Assembly (NCBI RefSeq): GCF_024643205.1
Contig: NZ_JAMKQJ010000006.1
Location: forward strand, 248,001 to 312,000
Length of the DNA: 64,000 bases
Direction: 5' to 3'
DNA from: Parapedobacter tibetensis
Lineage (GTDB): Bacteria; Bacteroidota; Bacteroidia; Sphingobacteriales; Sphingobacteriaceae
Position 1 is the first letter of the stretch. Each line of letters opens with the position of its first letter. Below the pieces are notes generated by a model. That model had not been told where the DNA came from. It did no database searches and saw nothing but the letters and a program-made list of their open reading frames with translations. Shown piece after piece: positions 43,780 to 52,436 of this stretch. Made by a program: the position numbers and the translations under genes.

Positions 43780-43961
43780 TAATCAAATGGGGAATATGTA
43801 TGTTATTTGGATTACCACATGGTTGCCTAGAAGGCCCAGTAGGTTTGTTGGCATGGCCCTTATTTTTTTAAGATTTTGAATTCCCATCTAAATAGTAAGC
43901 AATGCGTACTTGTGTGGTGTGTGTTTTGTGAATTTCAGGCCAATGATGCCTCACCGTATGC

Positions 43962-45395
43962 TTAATGTGCGTTTTCTTCTCCCTTCACCATGTTGATGAT
44001 GGTTAAGAAAACAATCCTTACATCGAGCATTGCCGTCCAATTTTCGAGGTACCAGACATCATGTTCCACCCGTTTTTCCATTAAGGTGGAGTCTTTAGTT
44101 TCCCCTCTATAGCCGTTAGCTTGGGCCCACCCTGTGATACCGGGCTTTACAAAATGCCGTACCATGTATTTTTTGATGATGGTACTGTATTCCTCCGTAT
44201 GCGCCAACATATGGGGGCGGGGGCCGATGACACTCATTTCGCCTTTCAGTACATTGATAAACTGAGGTAGCTCATCGAGACTGGTCTTGCGAAGGAACCT
44301 TCCGATAGGGGTAATCCGGTCGTCGTCTTTACTTGCCTGTTTCCGGTCGCTATCGCTATTTACCCGCATGCTCCTGAACTTATAGCAGTAAAATGATTCA
44401 TTATTCCTGCCACTGCGTAATTGTTTGAACAGGACGGGCCCTGGGCTTTGCATTTTGATGAGTATGGCAATGATGGGATATAGCCAACTGAGGATGAATA
44501 CAACCACTAAAATGCTGAAAGACAAATCGAATATACGTTTCTTGAATCGATTGCTAATCTCGCTCATGGGCTCTTTGCGAACCGTAAGAACGGGGAACGC
44601 ATTGAGGTATTGGACATGATAGGAGCTATCAAAGCCATCGCTCAGGTCAGGTACAAAATTAAGCCTTAGGCAATGCTTGTCGGCTTCCTCGGCCAATGCC
44701 GTGGCATGCGAAAGGTATTGAGGCTTTAGCGATAAATATATTTCCCGTACACCCGCTACCGCGGCTTTCATGAAATGTTTGCCTACGGTAGCTATTTGCA
44801 GTTTCCCCTGCCCATCGATAAACATTTCATCCTTGATAGGCAAGTTTTCCAATTTGTAATTGAGTTGGTGTTGCTCAAAATAGGAAGCCAATCGCTTGCT
44901 GGTGTTACTATCATTGCCCATGATGCTTACCCGTTCACGAATACGGAAGTGTTTGTCCAACGTAAATTGGAAATAAGTACCAGTGAAACGACTCAAGATG
45001 ATCAGGCCACCGAAAAACGTGTAAAAGATAAGGAGGTGGTAGGGAGAAACATCGATTTGTTTGGAAAATGAGAAATACGAACAACAAATGATCAAATGGA
45101 ATAAACCTGTGCGCCAAGAAGAGCGGTAGATATCTTCGAGCGAGGTGATAGTGTCATTGCGATACAAGCCGAAGATACTGGCCAATAGCAACCAAACCAA
45201 ATTGATTACGACCAACGTTTCTTGTTGGAAAACTTGTTGATCTTGGGGTGGAGACCCAGATGTAGAAAAACCATAAGCGATTAAGGCGGATGCGATGAAA
45301 GCTAGATTCATCAATAACACGTCTGAGGCACCAATCACGTATTTGATGATGAATAAATAGCGTGTCTGCGGTTGTTTTGCGACGTTGGCGTTCAC
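43962..45395 (-). CDS. wcaJ: WcaJ-type undecaprenyl-phosphate sugar-1-phosphate transferase
   Basis: 477 residues. Four or five N-terminal membrane helices, a central Rossmann-like region (RERVSIMGNDSNTSKRLASYFEQ, about 152-174) and a C-terminal bacterial sugar transferase domain starting KRIFDLSFSILVVVF near 288. Within it are PGPVLFKQLRSGRNN, FYCYKFRSMR, KTSLDELPQFINVLKGEMSVIGPRP and KPGITGWAQANGYRG, the catalytic DE and arginine motifs. It starts each repeat unit by moving glucose- or galactose-1-phosphate to undecaprenyl phosphate. First gene of the locus, behind a long leader. Confidence 0.93.
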   Translation of the reverse strand: MNANVAKQPQTRYLFIIKYVIGASDVLLMNLAFIASALIAYGFSTSGSPPQDQQVFQQETLVVINLVWLLLASIFGLYRNDTITSLEDIYRSSWRTGLFHLIICCSYFSFSKQIDVSPYHLLIFYTFFGGLIILSRFTGTYFQFTLDKHFRIRERVSIMGNDSNTSKRLASYFEQHQLNYKLENLPIKDEMFIDGQGKLQIATVGKHFMKAAVAGVREIYLSLKPQYLSHATALAEEADKHCLRLNFVPDLSDGFDSSYHVQYLNAFPVLTVRKEPMSEISNRFKKRIFDLSFSILVVVFILSWLYPIIAILIKMQSPGPVLFKQLRSGRNNESFYCYKFRSMRVNSDSDRKQASKDDDRITPIGRFLRKTSLDELPQFINVLKGEMSVIGPRPHMLAHTEEYSTIIKKYMVRHFVKPGITGWAQANGYRGETKDSTLMEKRVEHDVWYLENWTAMLDVRIVFLTIINMVKGEENAH

Positions 45396-46302
45396 GGTGT
45401 TGATTGTTTAATGATGATGATGATTGAATGAATTAACCCTTGTCCATGTTGTCCCTGTTTGTTATTTCATATCTGTATCTGTAATTGTTTAATACCTAGC
45501 GGTCTAATATTGATGATCGCTTGGGCAATTGTTCTAATATTTCAGCATCTTCCATGTTCCGTGTAGTAACCCAATAATTGGCTAAAACGTTTAATCTCAA
45601 TGACGAATCCTGTATCGGTCTCAACATCATGACACGATTAACCCACTATGTCGGTTTACCTTTCATCTCCCATTGGGAATTCCAGTATTTGAAAAAGAGC
45701 TATATAATGGCCTCTCTAATTCTCGGCCATATTATTGGCCCAACCTTGCCCCATACAGATGCGTATAAATAAAGCACTTGCACCCCTGTTTAGGGTATGG
45801 TATAATGCATGTTGGAACCAATTAATACTATCCATGTGTAATTGCAATTTCATTTGAATGGCATTTTATCATAGAACATTGGACAATATTTTTGTAAAAC
45901 TATACTGAATTCTTTGTTTTAGTATCCAGAGGCTGGAAGACACAAAACACTATTCTTTTTGTGCCAAAGAGCCGTTTTACTTGTTATTATAAGGTAGATG
46001 TTTCCCGTTTTATATTAGATTAACGGATTTCATGGTAGCAAATATATTACATATTTTAATTTCAATCAAGTGTTTTTTAAAAAAACACGTAATTCGTTGA
46101 AAAATAACTAAAAAATAGGCTGTTTGCTGATTTTTTATGTAACAAACATCAATTTTTTGTTAAAAAATGATAAAATTAAGTGTTTAAGCGGGTTGTTGTG
46201 CGCTGGGGGAACGATAAAGAATGGTGTACAAACGACGTATGCCTAGCAGGTTATGGCTCCAACACCAATAGGTAGGAGCCAATATATTGGATTTAAGGCT
46301 AA
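45396..46302. other. Intergenic region with the capsule operon leader
   Basis: About 900 bases without a supported gene. Several short frames exist but have no recognisable content. The right part (46040-46200) is very AT-rich with A and T tracts, including the 19-base GTGTTTTTT/AAAAAACAC palindrome at 46070-46088. The left part would be the untranslated leader of the capsule mRNA; a 7-base-pair hairpin (CACAAAA/TTTTGTG, 45941-45963) lies in it. Palindrome CCAATATATTGG is at 46279-46290 just after parC. Confidence 0.5.
46039..46069 (-). promoter_or_regulatory. Putative capsule operon promoter
   Basis: On the minus strand TTG at 46069-46067, a 20-base spacer and TATATTTG at 46046-46039, an exact TAnnTTTG. 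The spacing is the same as in the CsbD-like and sod promoters. Transcription from it would give a leader of about 640 bases before wcaJ. It is the only good candidate between parC and wcaJ. Confidence 0.5.
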
Positions 46303-49155
46303 TCAAAATAAGCCAATTTGTCCATTATCATCTATCTGTATATCATCTGGATTGGTAATCTCAAAGTCCACGTCAGATTGCTGTTTTTGATTGGTCGGTT
46401 CCTCCTTATCCTTTTCCGGTGCGGAAGGTTGATCATCATCAGCATGGTCTATTGATGGGGGGGGCTCGGTTACCGTTGGAGGCGGTTCGACCGCTTCCTT
46501 TGGTTCTTCTTCTACTGCTTCTTCTTGGGCTGGGGTTGTTTTGCTTTCCATGTCAGTGTCAAGGCTGTTTTCAGCGCCTTGCTCGGTTTCCGGGGGTGTG
46601 CTCTGGATTTCACCCGGGGACAGCTCATCTTCCGCGGCGATTAATGTTACCTTCTTCACTTCATGTGGGCTAAGCCGATTACCTTGGGCCTTCATGCCTT
46701 TCACATCGATGATATCGGCAAGGTTTTGCTCCGTAGCATCCAGGTTTTGTGATTTACCTTTCTGTAGATCCACATGTACCCATGGTATGGTGGCATTGGT
46801 GATGAGTACCAATTTTGACCCCGGTTCGTCATTAATGACGGAGGTCCGTCTGCCTAATGGCGTATCCTCAAAGGTAAATCGTTTGACATAGTGGACGCCC
46901 GATTTGCCGTCGCGATGCACCACACTGTACACCCGTTGTCGGTCGTATTTTTCAATGCGCACCATTTTGTCATCGAAATGGTTGCTCAGTTCGAAGCTGC
47001 ACAGCTCATAAGAACCGTCGGCCATTACGGTGAGGATTTTGTCATCACTGTCAAACTCCCCAAGGTATTTGCCACGTCGATCCGCATTAAGCCGTTTGCG
47101 CACATCGTCATACCAGATTTTGCGCCCCGTCAACGTAGATACTCCCTTGCTCTTCAACATGATTTTTTTGATGGGGTATTTCGTCAAGATATTGCCTTGG
47201 GAGCCTCGTCCCTTGATGGCTACTTCTGCAAAATCGAGGTCGAACTGCAATTTGCGGAGTTTCGAATGCGGTTTCAGTTGGATGTTCACCACCTCGGCTT
47301 CCCCATTTGGATTGGCTGTGAGGTAGAGCGTTTTGGAGCCGTTGCTCCCTTTGGTCAAGTCATATTCCTTGTCGCGCGTTACCCCCAACACGGAAAAGCG
47401 TTTCACGTAGGATACGCCTGATTTTCCATCGCGGTAAACCATGTTATAGACCGTTCGGTCGTCTCCTTTTTTGAACACGGCCACGTGGACAATGTCTTTA
47501 CCCACGAAAACCTTATCCTGCACTTTGGTAACTAGACACTTGCCATCACTTCGGAATACGATGATGTCATCCAGGTCAGAGCAATCGCCCACATATTCGT
47601 CTTTGCGCATACCCGTACCTATAAATCCATCGGCGCGGTTTACGTAAATTTTCACATTGGCGAGTGCCACCTGAGCGGCCTCCACCCGGTCAAAAGCCCG
47701 TAGTTCGGTTTTCCGTTCACGGCCCTTGCCATATTTTTCCTTGAGGCGCTCAAACCAAGCGATGGCATAGTCGGTGAGATGCCGGAGATGGTGCCGTACC
47801 TTTTTGATTTCTTCCTCCAGTGAGGCCATTTGTTCATCAGCTTTCGCTACATCGAAGCGGGTGATGCTACTCATGGGTTTTTCAATGAGTTTCTTGTAGT
47901 CTTCCGGCAGTATTTCGCGGTAAAACTGACTGAAAAAAGGAGTAAATAGGCGGGTGAGCACCTCAGTCACGGTTTCGAAATCACCGGAATTTTCATAATC
48001 AGCATGCTTGTACATCCCCTCCTGGATGAATATCTTGAGCAGGCTGCTGAAAAAAATCCGCTCCTGCAGTTCTTTCAGTTTTATTTCGAGCTCCTGTTTG
48101 AGCAGGCTTTTAGTCTGTTTGGTATTTTCGACCAATATATCGTTCACCCCCATGAAATGGGGCTTATCATGCTTGATTACGCAGGTATTGGGCGATATGG
48201 ATACTTCGCAGGAAGTGAATGCATACAAGGCATCAATGGTCACATCGGGTGAGATGCCTGGGGCAAGGTGAATGATGACTTCCACATTTTGGGCGGTGTT
48301 GTCCTCAATCTTTTTGATTTTGATTTTACCCTTTTCATTGGCAGCCACCACACTATCGATCAACCCACCTGTAGTGGTGCCATATGGGATTTCGGTGATC
48401 GCTAACGTCTTTTTATCGCGTTCCTCGATTTTAGCACGTACCCGTATCTTTCCGCCGCGTTGTCCCTCGTTGTAAGCCGAGCAATCGGCTAGGCCACCTG
48501 TGGGGAAGTCAGGCAGGAGATTGGGACGCCCGCCCCGTAATATATCGATGGAACTATCGATGAGCTCGATAAAGTTATGCGGCATGATCTTGGTGGCCAG
48601 CCCCACAGCTATGCCTTCGGCACCTTGGGTCAAGAGCAAAGGGAATTTGACTGGCAATGTCACAGGTTCCTTATTGCGCCCATCATAGCTAAGCTGCCAC
48701 TCGGTGGTATCGGAATTGAAAACCACTTCGTTGGCAAATTTTGACAGGCGGCCTTCGATGTACCGTGGCGCGGCGGACGAATCGCCTGTCACGGGATCAC
48801 CCCAATTACCTTGGCAATCAATCAGCAGGTTTTTCTGTCCGATCTGCACCATGGCATCACCGATGGAGGCATCGCCATGCGGATGGTATTTCATGGTATT
48901 GCCGATGACGTTGGCGGCCTTGTTGAACCGCCCATCGTCCATTTCCTTCAGCGAATGTAGGATACGGCGTTGTACCGGCTTGAACCCATCATTGATATGC
49001 GGTACGGCTCGGTCGAGGATAACGTAAGAAGCATAATCCAAAAACCAGTTTTCGTACAATCCAGACAAAGGGATGGTTTGGCTACTGCCCAATTGAGCAT
49101 CGTTGGGAATGTTATCTTGGTTTTCTTCGGGTGTCTGATTCGTCTCGTCGCTCAT
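46303..49155 (-). CDS. parC: DNA topoisomerase IV subunit A
   Basis: 950 residues from the ATG at 49153-49155 (MSDETNQTPEENQDN); an upstream ATG at 49200 adds a frame without homology. GLYENWFLDYASYVILDRAVPHINDG, KYHPHGDASIGDAMV and AAPRYIEGRLS with the DNA-linking tyrosine (Y132) define the type IIA A subunit. The C-terminal beta-pinwheel ends near 840; the last 110 residues are acidic and low in complexity, rich in E, P and Q. It decatenates chromosomes with ParE. The residue at the GyrA Ser83 position is alanine here (HPHGD-A-S). No partner parE is nearby. Confidence 0.92.
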   Translation of the reverse strand: MSDETNQTPEENQDNIPNDAQLGSSQTIPLSGLYENWFLDYASYVILDRAVPHINDGFKPVQRRILHSLKEMDDGRFNKAANVIGNTMKYHPHGDASIGDAMVQIGQKNLLIDCQGNWGDPVTGDSSAAPRYIEGRLSKFANEVVFNSDTTEWQLSYDGRNKEPVTLPVKFPLLLTQGAEGIAVGLATKIMPHNFIELIDSSIDILRGGRPNLLPDFPTGGLADCSAYNEGQRGGKIRVRAKIEERDKKTLAITEIPYGTTTGGLIDSVVAANEKGKIKIKKIEDNTAQNVEVIIHLAPGISPDVTIDALYAFTSCEVSISPNTCVIKHDKPHFMGVNDILVENTKQTKSLLKQELEIKLKELQERIFFSSLLKIFIQEGMYKHADYENSGDFETVTEVLTRLFTPFFSQFYREILPEDYKKLIEKPMSSITRFDVAKADEQMASLEEEIKKVRHHLRHLTDYAIAWFERLKEKYGKGRERKTELRAFDRVEAAQVALANVKIYVNRADGFIGTGMRKDEYVGDCSDLDDIIVFRSDGKCLVTKVQDKVFVGKDIVHVAVFKKGDDRTVYNMVYRDGKSGVSYVKRFSVLGVTRDKEYDLTKGSNGSKTLYLTANPNGEAEVVNIQLKPHSKLRKLQFDLDFAEVAIKGRGSQGNILTKYPIKKIMLKSKGVSTLTGRKIWYDDVRKRLNADRRGKYLGEFDSDDKILTVMADGSYELCSFELSNHFDDKMVRIEKYDRQRVYSVVHRDGKSGVHYVKRFTFEDTPLGRRTSVINDEPGSKLVLITNATIPWVHVDLQKGKSQNLDATEQNLADIIDVKGMKAQGNRLSPHEVKKVTLIAAEDELSPGEIQSTPPETEQGAENSLDTDMESKTTPAQEEAVEEEPKEAVEPPPTVTEPPPSIDHADDDQPSAPEKDKEEPTNQKQQSDVDFEITNPDDIQIDDNGQIGLF

Positions 49156-49260
49156 GTAATCTCTTAGTGTAAAAACTGTACTATACAAATTGCCGACCAA
49201 TATACACGATGGAAAGTGTGTTGCTGATTAGCTGCGGTAAAAATACAAAATGTTCATGAT

Positions 49261-49447
49261 TCTTTCTTGGTGTCTTGCAAACCGGTGTCCAAAAAAGTGG
49301 CTAATGTGATTGACTATGCTAGAAAAGAAGGTGAAGAAAAAGGTGCGGAGCAAAAAAGCTACGAGGTAGTCAGCAACCTTTATTTTGGTAAATCGTTTCA
49401 CCACGGCTGAAATCGCCAACTTTGCTGAGACCCGATACGGGGTTTGA
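49261..49447 (+). pseudogene. Remnant of an Rpn/PD-(D/E)XK nuclease-family transposase, C-terminal end
   Basis: Frame one reads NVIDYARKEGEEKGAEQ, then KSYEVVSNL; after a +1 shift near 49378 the reading continues as FILVNRFTTAEIANFAETRYGV and stop. The two together match the end of Rpn-type recombination-promoting nuclease/transposase proteins: a Glu/Gly/Lys-rich linker followed by a short NRFTxxEIANFAxV helix-turn-helix. No N-terminal nuclease domain remains. So this is a decayed fragment of a mobile or selfish gene. Confidence 0.6.
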
Positions 49448-49481
49448 AGGCCATTGTCCTACCAATTTAACTACCCACGCC
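49443..49481 (-). tRNA. 5' half of a tRNA-like sequence, UCA anticodon loop (truncated)
   Basis: On the minus strand: acceptor-like GCGTGGG, TA, a D-arm with AATTGGTAGGAC, then stem ATGGC and loop CTTCAAA, which would place anticodon UCA. The 3' anticodon stem should be GCCAT but CCCCG follows, and no T-arm or acceptor 3' end is present. It ends exactly where the Rpn remnant ends. Either a tRNA broken by an insertion or a chance resemblance; not a functional gene. Confidence 0.3.
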
Positions 49482-49496
49482 ATCCGTCAGAACAGT

Positions 49497-49528
49497 TTTG
49501 AGGGTGGAGTGATTTTTTATTATCTTGC
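49497..49528 (+). promoter_or_regulatory. Weak promoter candidate of the S41 peptidase gene
   Basis: TTTG at 49497-49500, a 20-base spacer, and TATCTTGC at 49521-49528, which lacks one T of TAnnTTTG. The start codon follows 21 bases later. Confidence 0.35.
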
Positions 49529-49549
49529 AGAGCAAAACGGATGTAAACC

Positions 49550-51766
49550 ATGAGAAGAATCGTTTTCCTTGCTGTATCACTCGTCATGTCTACATCGGCC
49601 ATCTGCCAGCCGAAGAATGCGAAGCAATCGTTTAATTTTGATTTTGAGCAGACCCTCAATGGCATGCCCGTTGGCTGGGGAAACTTCGGCGAAACGGGAT
49701 ACAAACTGTCGCTGGATTCGGCCGTGGTGAAAAGCGGGAAATATGCCGCGGCAATCGCGTTTGAAGCCGAAAATCCGGGGTACCGTGCGTGGATGTTTAC
49801 CATTCCGGGCAGCTACCCCGGCAGGGAGATCACGCTTTCGGGATACATTAAAACGGAGGATGTGGAGGGGTTTGCTGGATTGTGGCTGCGTATCGATCCA
49901 CAGTTGGCATTCAACAACATGCAGCAGCAGGGCCTGGCGGGCACCACGGACTGGACCAGGTATGAGTTTGCCCTCCCAATGAACCCGGAGAAAACCGACC
50001 AGACCGTTCTGGGCGGGCTGCTGGTGGGAAAGGGCAAAGTTTGGTTCGATAGTCTGGCGGTGACCATCGACGGCAAGGACATCGCCACGCTGGAACCCTT
50101 GGAAAAGAAGAAAGTACCAGCCCAGCTGGATACCACTTTCGATAACGGGTCAACGATCAGCCTGCCGGTGCTCGATGGTGCACGGTCCGAAAACTTGAAG
50201 GTGCTGGGTTTGGTATGGGGATTCGTCAAATACTACCACCCCAATATTGCCAAAGGTGATTTCAATTGGGATTACGAGTTGTTCCGGATACTCCCTTCGG
50301 TATTGGCGGTGGGCGGTAAAGACGAACGGGATGAAGTGCTCGTAAAGTGGATCGGTAAGCTGAGGCCGTTCGAAAAGGGCGATGCCACGCGGCGGGCATC
50401 AGCGGAAGTGAAACTCGAACCCGACCTGGAATGGATTTTGGCAAGCGGCTTTTCGGATGCCCTGACCGCGTTGTTACTGGATGTCAAGGATGCCAAACGT
50501 ACGGGTGAGCACTTCTACATCGGCATGCATCGGGGTGTCGGCAACCCGGATTTCAGCAATGAAAGTGCGTATCCAAGAATGCAGGCGGATGACGATGGTT
50601 TCCGGCTGCTCGCATTGTACCGGTATTGGAACATGATCCAGTATTTCTTTCCCTATAGGCACCTCATCGGCGAAGACTGGAAGGATGTGCTGGGCGAGTT
50701 CGTACCCAAATTTGCTGAGGCCGACGAAAAGCGTGCGTACATGCTTACGGTATTGGAGTTGGTCGGACGTATACACGATACCCATGCAAATGTTTGGGGC
50801 AATAATACCGTAATGGATAACTTCTTGGGTGAACGGTTCGCACCAGTGGAGGTGGAGTTTGCGGAAGAACAAGCTGTGGTAACCGGATACCGGCATGCGG
50901 AGTGGGGAAAAGCCACTGGTTTGGAAGTGGGCGATGTGATCACGTCGATCAATGGCCGGGCGATTGAAGGGATCGTGAAAGACTGGTTGGAGTATACACC
51001 GGCCTCGAATTATCCGACGCAACTGCGCGACATCGCCCCGAAATTGCTGAGGACAAATGACTCATTAATCCGAATCGAGTTCAAGCGCGATGGGACCATG
51101 CGAACAACAGCGCTGGAAACCTTTGAACCAAAACTGCTGACCATGCATAATCGATTTGTCAGCAAGGATACCAGTTTCCGTATGTTAACCGACGAAATCG
51201 CGTACCTGAACAACGGCACGCTTAACGCGGATGACCTCGCCACATTTTGGGAAACCATCCAAAACGCAAAGGGATTGATCATTGACAACCGGAATTATCC
51301 GCAACGGCCCGGTGCCAATCGGGTTGGAGAGTTTCTGATGGCCGACAATACGCCTTTCGCGAAGTTTACCATGGGCAGCGTGCAACAGCCGGGATTGTTT
51401 ACCATGACACCTACGATGGACACGGGCAAAAAGAACGCCAGCCCCTACAAGGGGAAAGTGGTGATATTGGTCAACGAAGTGACGCAGAGTGCCGCCGAGT
51501 TTCAGGCCATGTCGTACCGTGTGCATCCAAATGCGACGGTCATCGGTTCCACAACGGCAGCTGCCGATGGCAACGTATCACCAATTGTGCTGCCGGGCGG
51601 TATACAGACAGCAATTAGCGGCATCGGGGTTTACTATCCCGATGGCCGCGAAACGCAACGGGTGGGCATTGTCCCCGATATCGAAGCGAAACCAACGATC
51701 AAAGGCATTAAAGCGGGCCGCGATGAGGTGTTGGAGAAAGCCATCCAATACATCAACAGCCGGTAG
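49550..51766 (+). CDS. Secreted S41-family peptidase with PDZ domain
   Basis: 738 residues. Signal peptide ending SAICQ, then a jelly-roll/CBM-like region (about 24-180: FDFEQTLNGMPVGWGNFG to VWFDSLAVTIDGKD), a helical linker, a PDZ domain (about 420-510, VEFAEEQAVVTGYRHAEWG and DVITSINGRAIEG) and the peptidase core with VILVNEVTQSAAEFQAM, where S647 is the expected nucleophile. C-terminal processing peptidase relatives degrade periplasmic proteins from the C-terminal side. The gene is visibly more GC-rich in third positions than its neighbours and stands alone between a mobile-element remnant and the lanthipeptide locus, which suggests separate ancestry. Confidence 0.85.
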   Translation: MRRIVFLAVSLVMSTSAICQPKNAKQSFNFDFEQTLNGMPVGWGNFGETGYKLSLDSAVVKSGKYAAAIAFEAENPGYRAWMFTIPGSYPGREITLSGYIKTEDVEGFAGLWLRIDPQLAFNNMQQQGLAGTTDWTRYEFALPMNPEKTDQTVLGGLLVGKGKVWFDSLAVTIDGKDIATLEPLEKKKVPAQLDTTFDNGSTISLPVLDGARSENLKVLGLVWGFVKYYHPNIAKGDFNWDYELFRILPSVLAVGGKDERDEVLVKWIGKLRPFEKGDATRRASAEVKLEPDLEWILASGFSDALTALLLDVKDAKRTGEHFYIGMHRGVGNPDFSNESAYPRMQADDDGFRLLALYRYWNMIQYFFPYRHLIGEDWKDVLGEFVPKFAEADEKRAYMLTVLELVGRIHDTHANVWGNNTVMDNFLGERFAPVEVEFAEEQAVVTGYRHAEWGKATGLEVGDVITSINGRAIEGIVKDWLEYTPASNYPTQLRDIAPKLLRTNDSLIRIEFKRDGTMRTTALETFEPKLLTMHNRFVSKDTSFRMLTDEIAYLNNGTLNADDLATFWETIQNAKGLIIDNRNYPQRPGANRVGEFLMADNTPFAKFTMGSVQQPGLFTMTPTMDTGKKNASPYKGKVVILVNEVTQSAAEFQAMSYRVHPNATVIGSTTAAADGNVSPIVLPGGIQTAISGIGVYYPDGRETQRVGIVPDIEAKPTIKGIKAGRDEVLEKAIQYINSR

Positions 51767-52006
51767 CACCCGGCCCTTGGTATGAAGGTGAACTGGCATC
51801 GCCCCCCATTTGTCCCACGTGGCAGCACTAAATCGCATAAGTAATTCAGGCATCCTTCCCCTATATCCGAACAAAAAAACTACCAAAGGGCATTTTCAGC
51901 ACACGCAACGGCAGAATCAACGGTGGTGGAGTCAATGGTTGGGTAGCCCCGTTTTTCCGTAAACCCCCCAAAAGTTTGATTCCATGTGGTACACTTTTAC
52001 GTAAGA

Positions 52007-52055
52007 TCTTCCCACCTAAATTGGGGTAGTATTTCCCACAAATTAGGTGGGAAGA
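52007..52055. promoter_or_regulatory. 13-base-pair inverted repeat, possible operator or hairpin
   Basis: TCTTCCCACCTAA at 52007-52019 pairs perfectly with TTAGGTGGGAAGA at 52043-52055 across a 23-base loop. There is no T-tract on either side. The size suggests either a binding site for a large regulator or an RNA hairpin before the lanthipeptide genes. Confidence 0.5.
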
Positions 52056-52263
52056 AACGATAAAATTTTTATTTTCCTTTGTTTCATGATAAATCGTGAA
52101 GGAATGAATGGGTTTGGGTTACAAGGACAATTGTTTTGGAAAATCGGATTGCACCATCATCTGAAATATAAACCAAAAGATTGAAAAATAAAATCCATTC
52201 TCATGGGGTAATTTTTCCAAACGTGCCGTATAGAGGTAAAAGGATAGTTGACATACTGGTGAG

Positions 52264-52299
52264 ATCAAAAGCCGGAATGGCGCAATCCGGGTTTTTGAT
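52264..52299 (+). terminator. Terminator-like hairpin in the lanthipeptide leader
   Basis: ATCAAAA-G-CCGGA (52264-52276) pairs with TCCGG-GT-TTTTGAT (52286-52299) across a 9-base loop: about 12 pairs with a small internal bulge and T residues in the 3' arm. It is 498 bases after the peptidase stop codon and 138 before the next start at 52437, so it could end a leader or act as an attenuator. Confidence 0.5.
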
Positions 52300-52436
52300 A
52301 AAAATACGCCACTTGCGTTGGATTTCAGTGTAATTCTGGATATCCCTGAAATGTATAAAGGTGGGGTAGGTTATTTATGACATCTATTTATTTTGGTTGG
52401 CTATGTGTTTTGCGTTCCAAACAGATTGAAATTGTG

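Larger units (their letters stand above)
21638..45395 (-). other. Exopolysaccharide/capsule locus, colanic-acid-like Wzx/Wzy type
   Basis: Nineteen leftward genes from wcaJ to wzi. Initiation (WcaJ), export (Wza, Wzc), GDP-fucose supply (Gmd, Fcl), flippase (Wzx), polymerase candidate (Wzy), glycosyltransferases, pyruvyl- and acyltransferases and Wzi make a complete Wzy-dependent system. Gaps are small except 182 bases between wcaJ and wza. A promoter candidate 640 bases upstream of wcaJ is the only one seen. L-fucose is a predicted component; pyruvate and acetate are likely decorations. Confidence 0.88.
49156..49549. other. Intergenic region with mobile-element and tRNA remnants
   Basis: 394 bases. 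It contains the frameshifted Rpn-like remnant, the tRNA-like half and a weak promoter for the S41 peptidase, each listed separately. The stretch 49156-49260 shows nothing further. Confidence 0.6.
51767..52436. other. Intergenic region upstream of the lanthipeptide locus
   Basis: 670 bases. A 32-codon frame at 52086-52184 has no recognisable content. Two strong inverted repeats are listed separately. TAATTCTG near 52331-52338 matches TAnnTTTG at all but one fixed position and may be the -7 box of the locus. No further gene is supported. Confidence 0.5.

Noticed and set aside
45578..45772. 64-codon frame in the capsule leader
   Set aside because: No recognisable motif, promoter or conservation clue; probably chance in a long gap.
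46255..46280. GGCTCC/GGAGCC hairpin after parC as a terminator
   Set aside because: Stem of six pairs with no T-run on the minus strand; kept only as a weak structure.
46891..47421. Plus-strand 176-residue frame opposite parC
   Set aside because: Antisense shadow of the parC pinwheel repeats.
52086..52184. 32-codon frame upstream of the lanthipeptide genes
   Set aside because: Considered as a second precursor, but no GG leader and no cysteine; likely chance.
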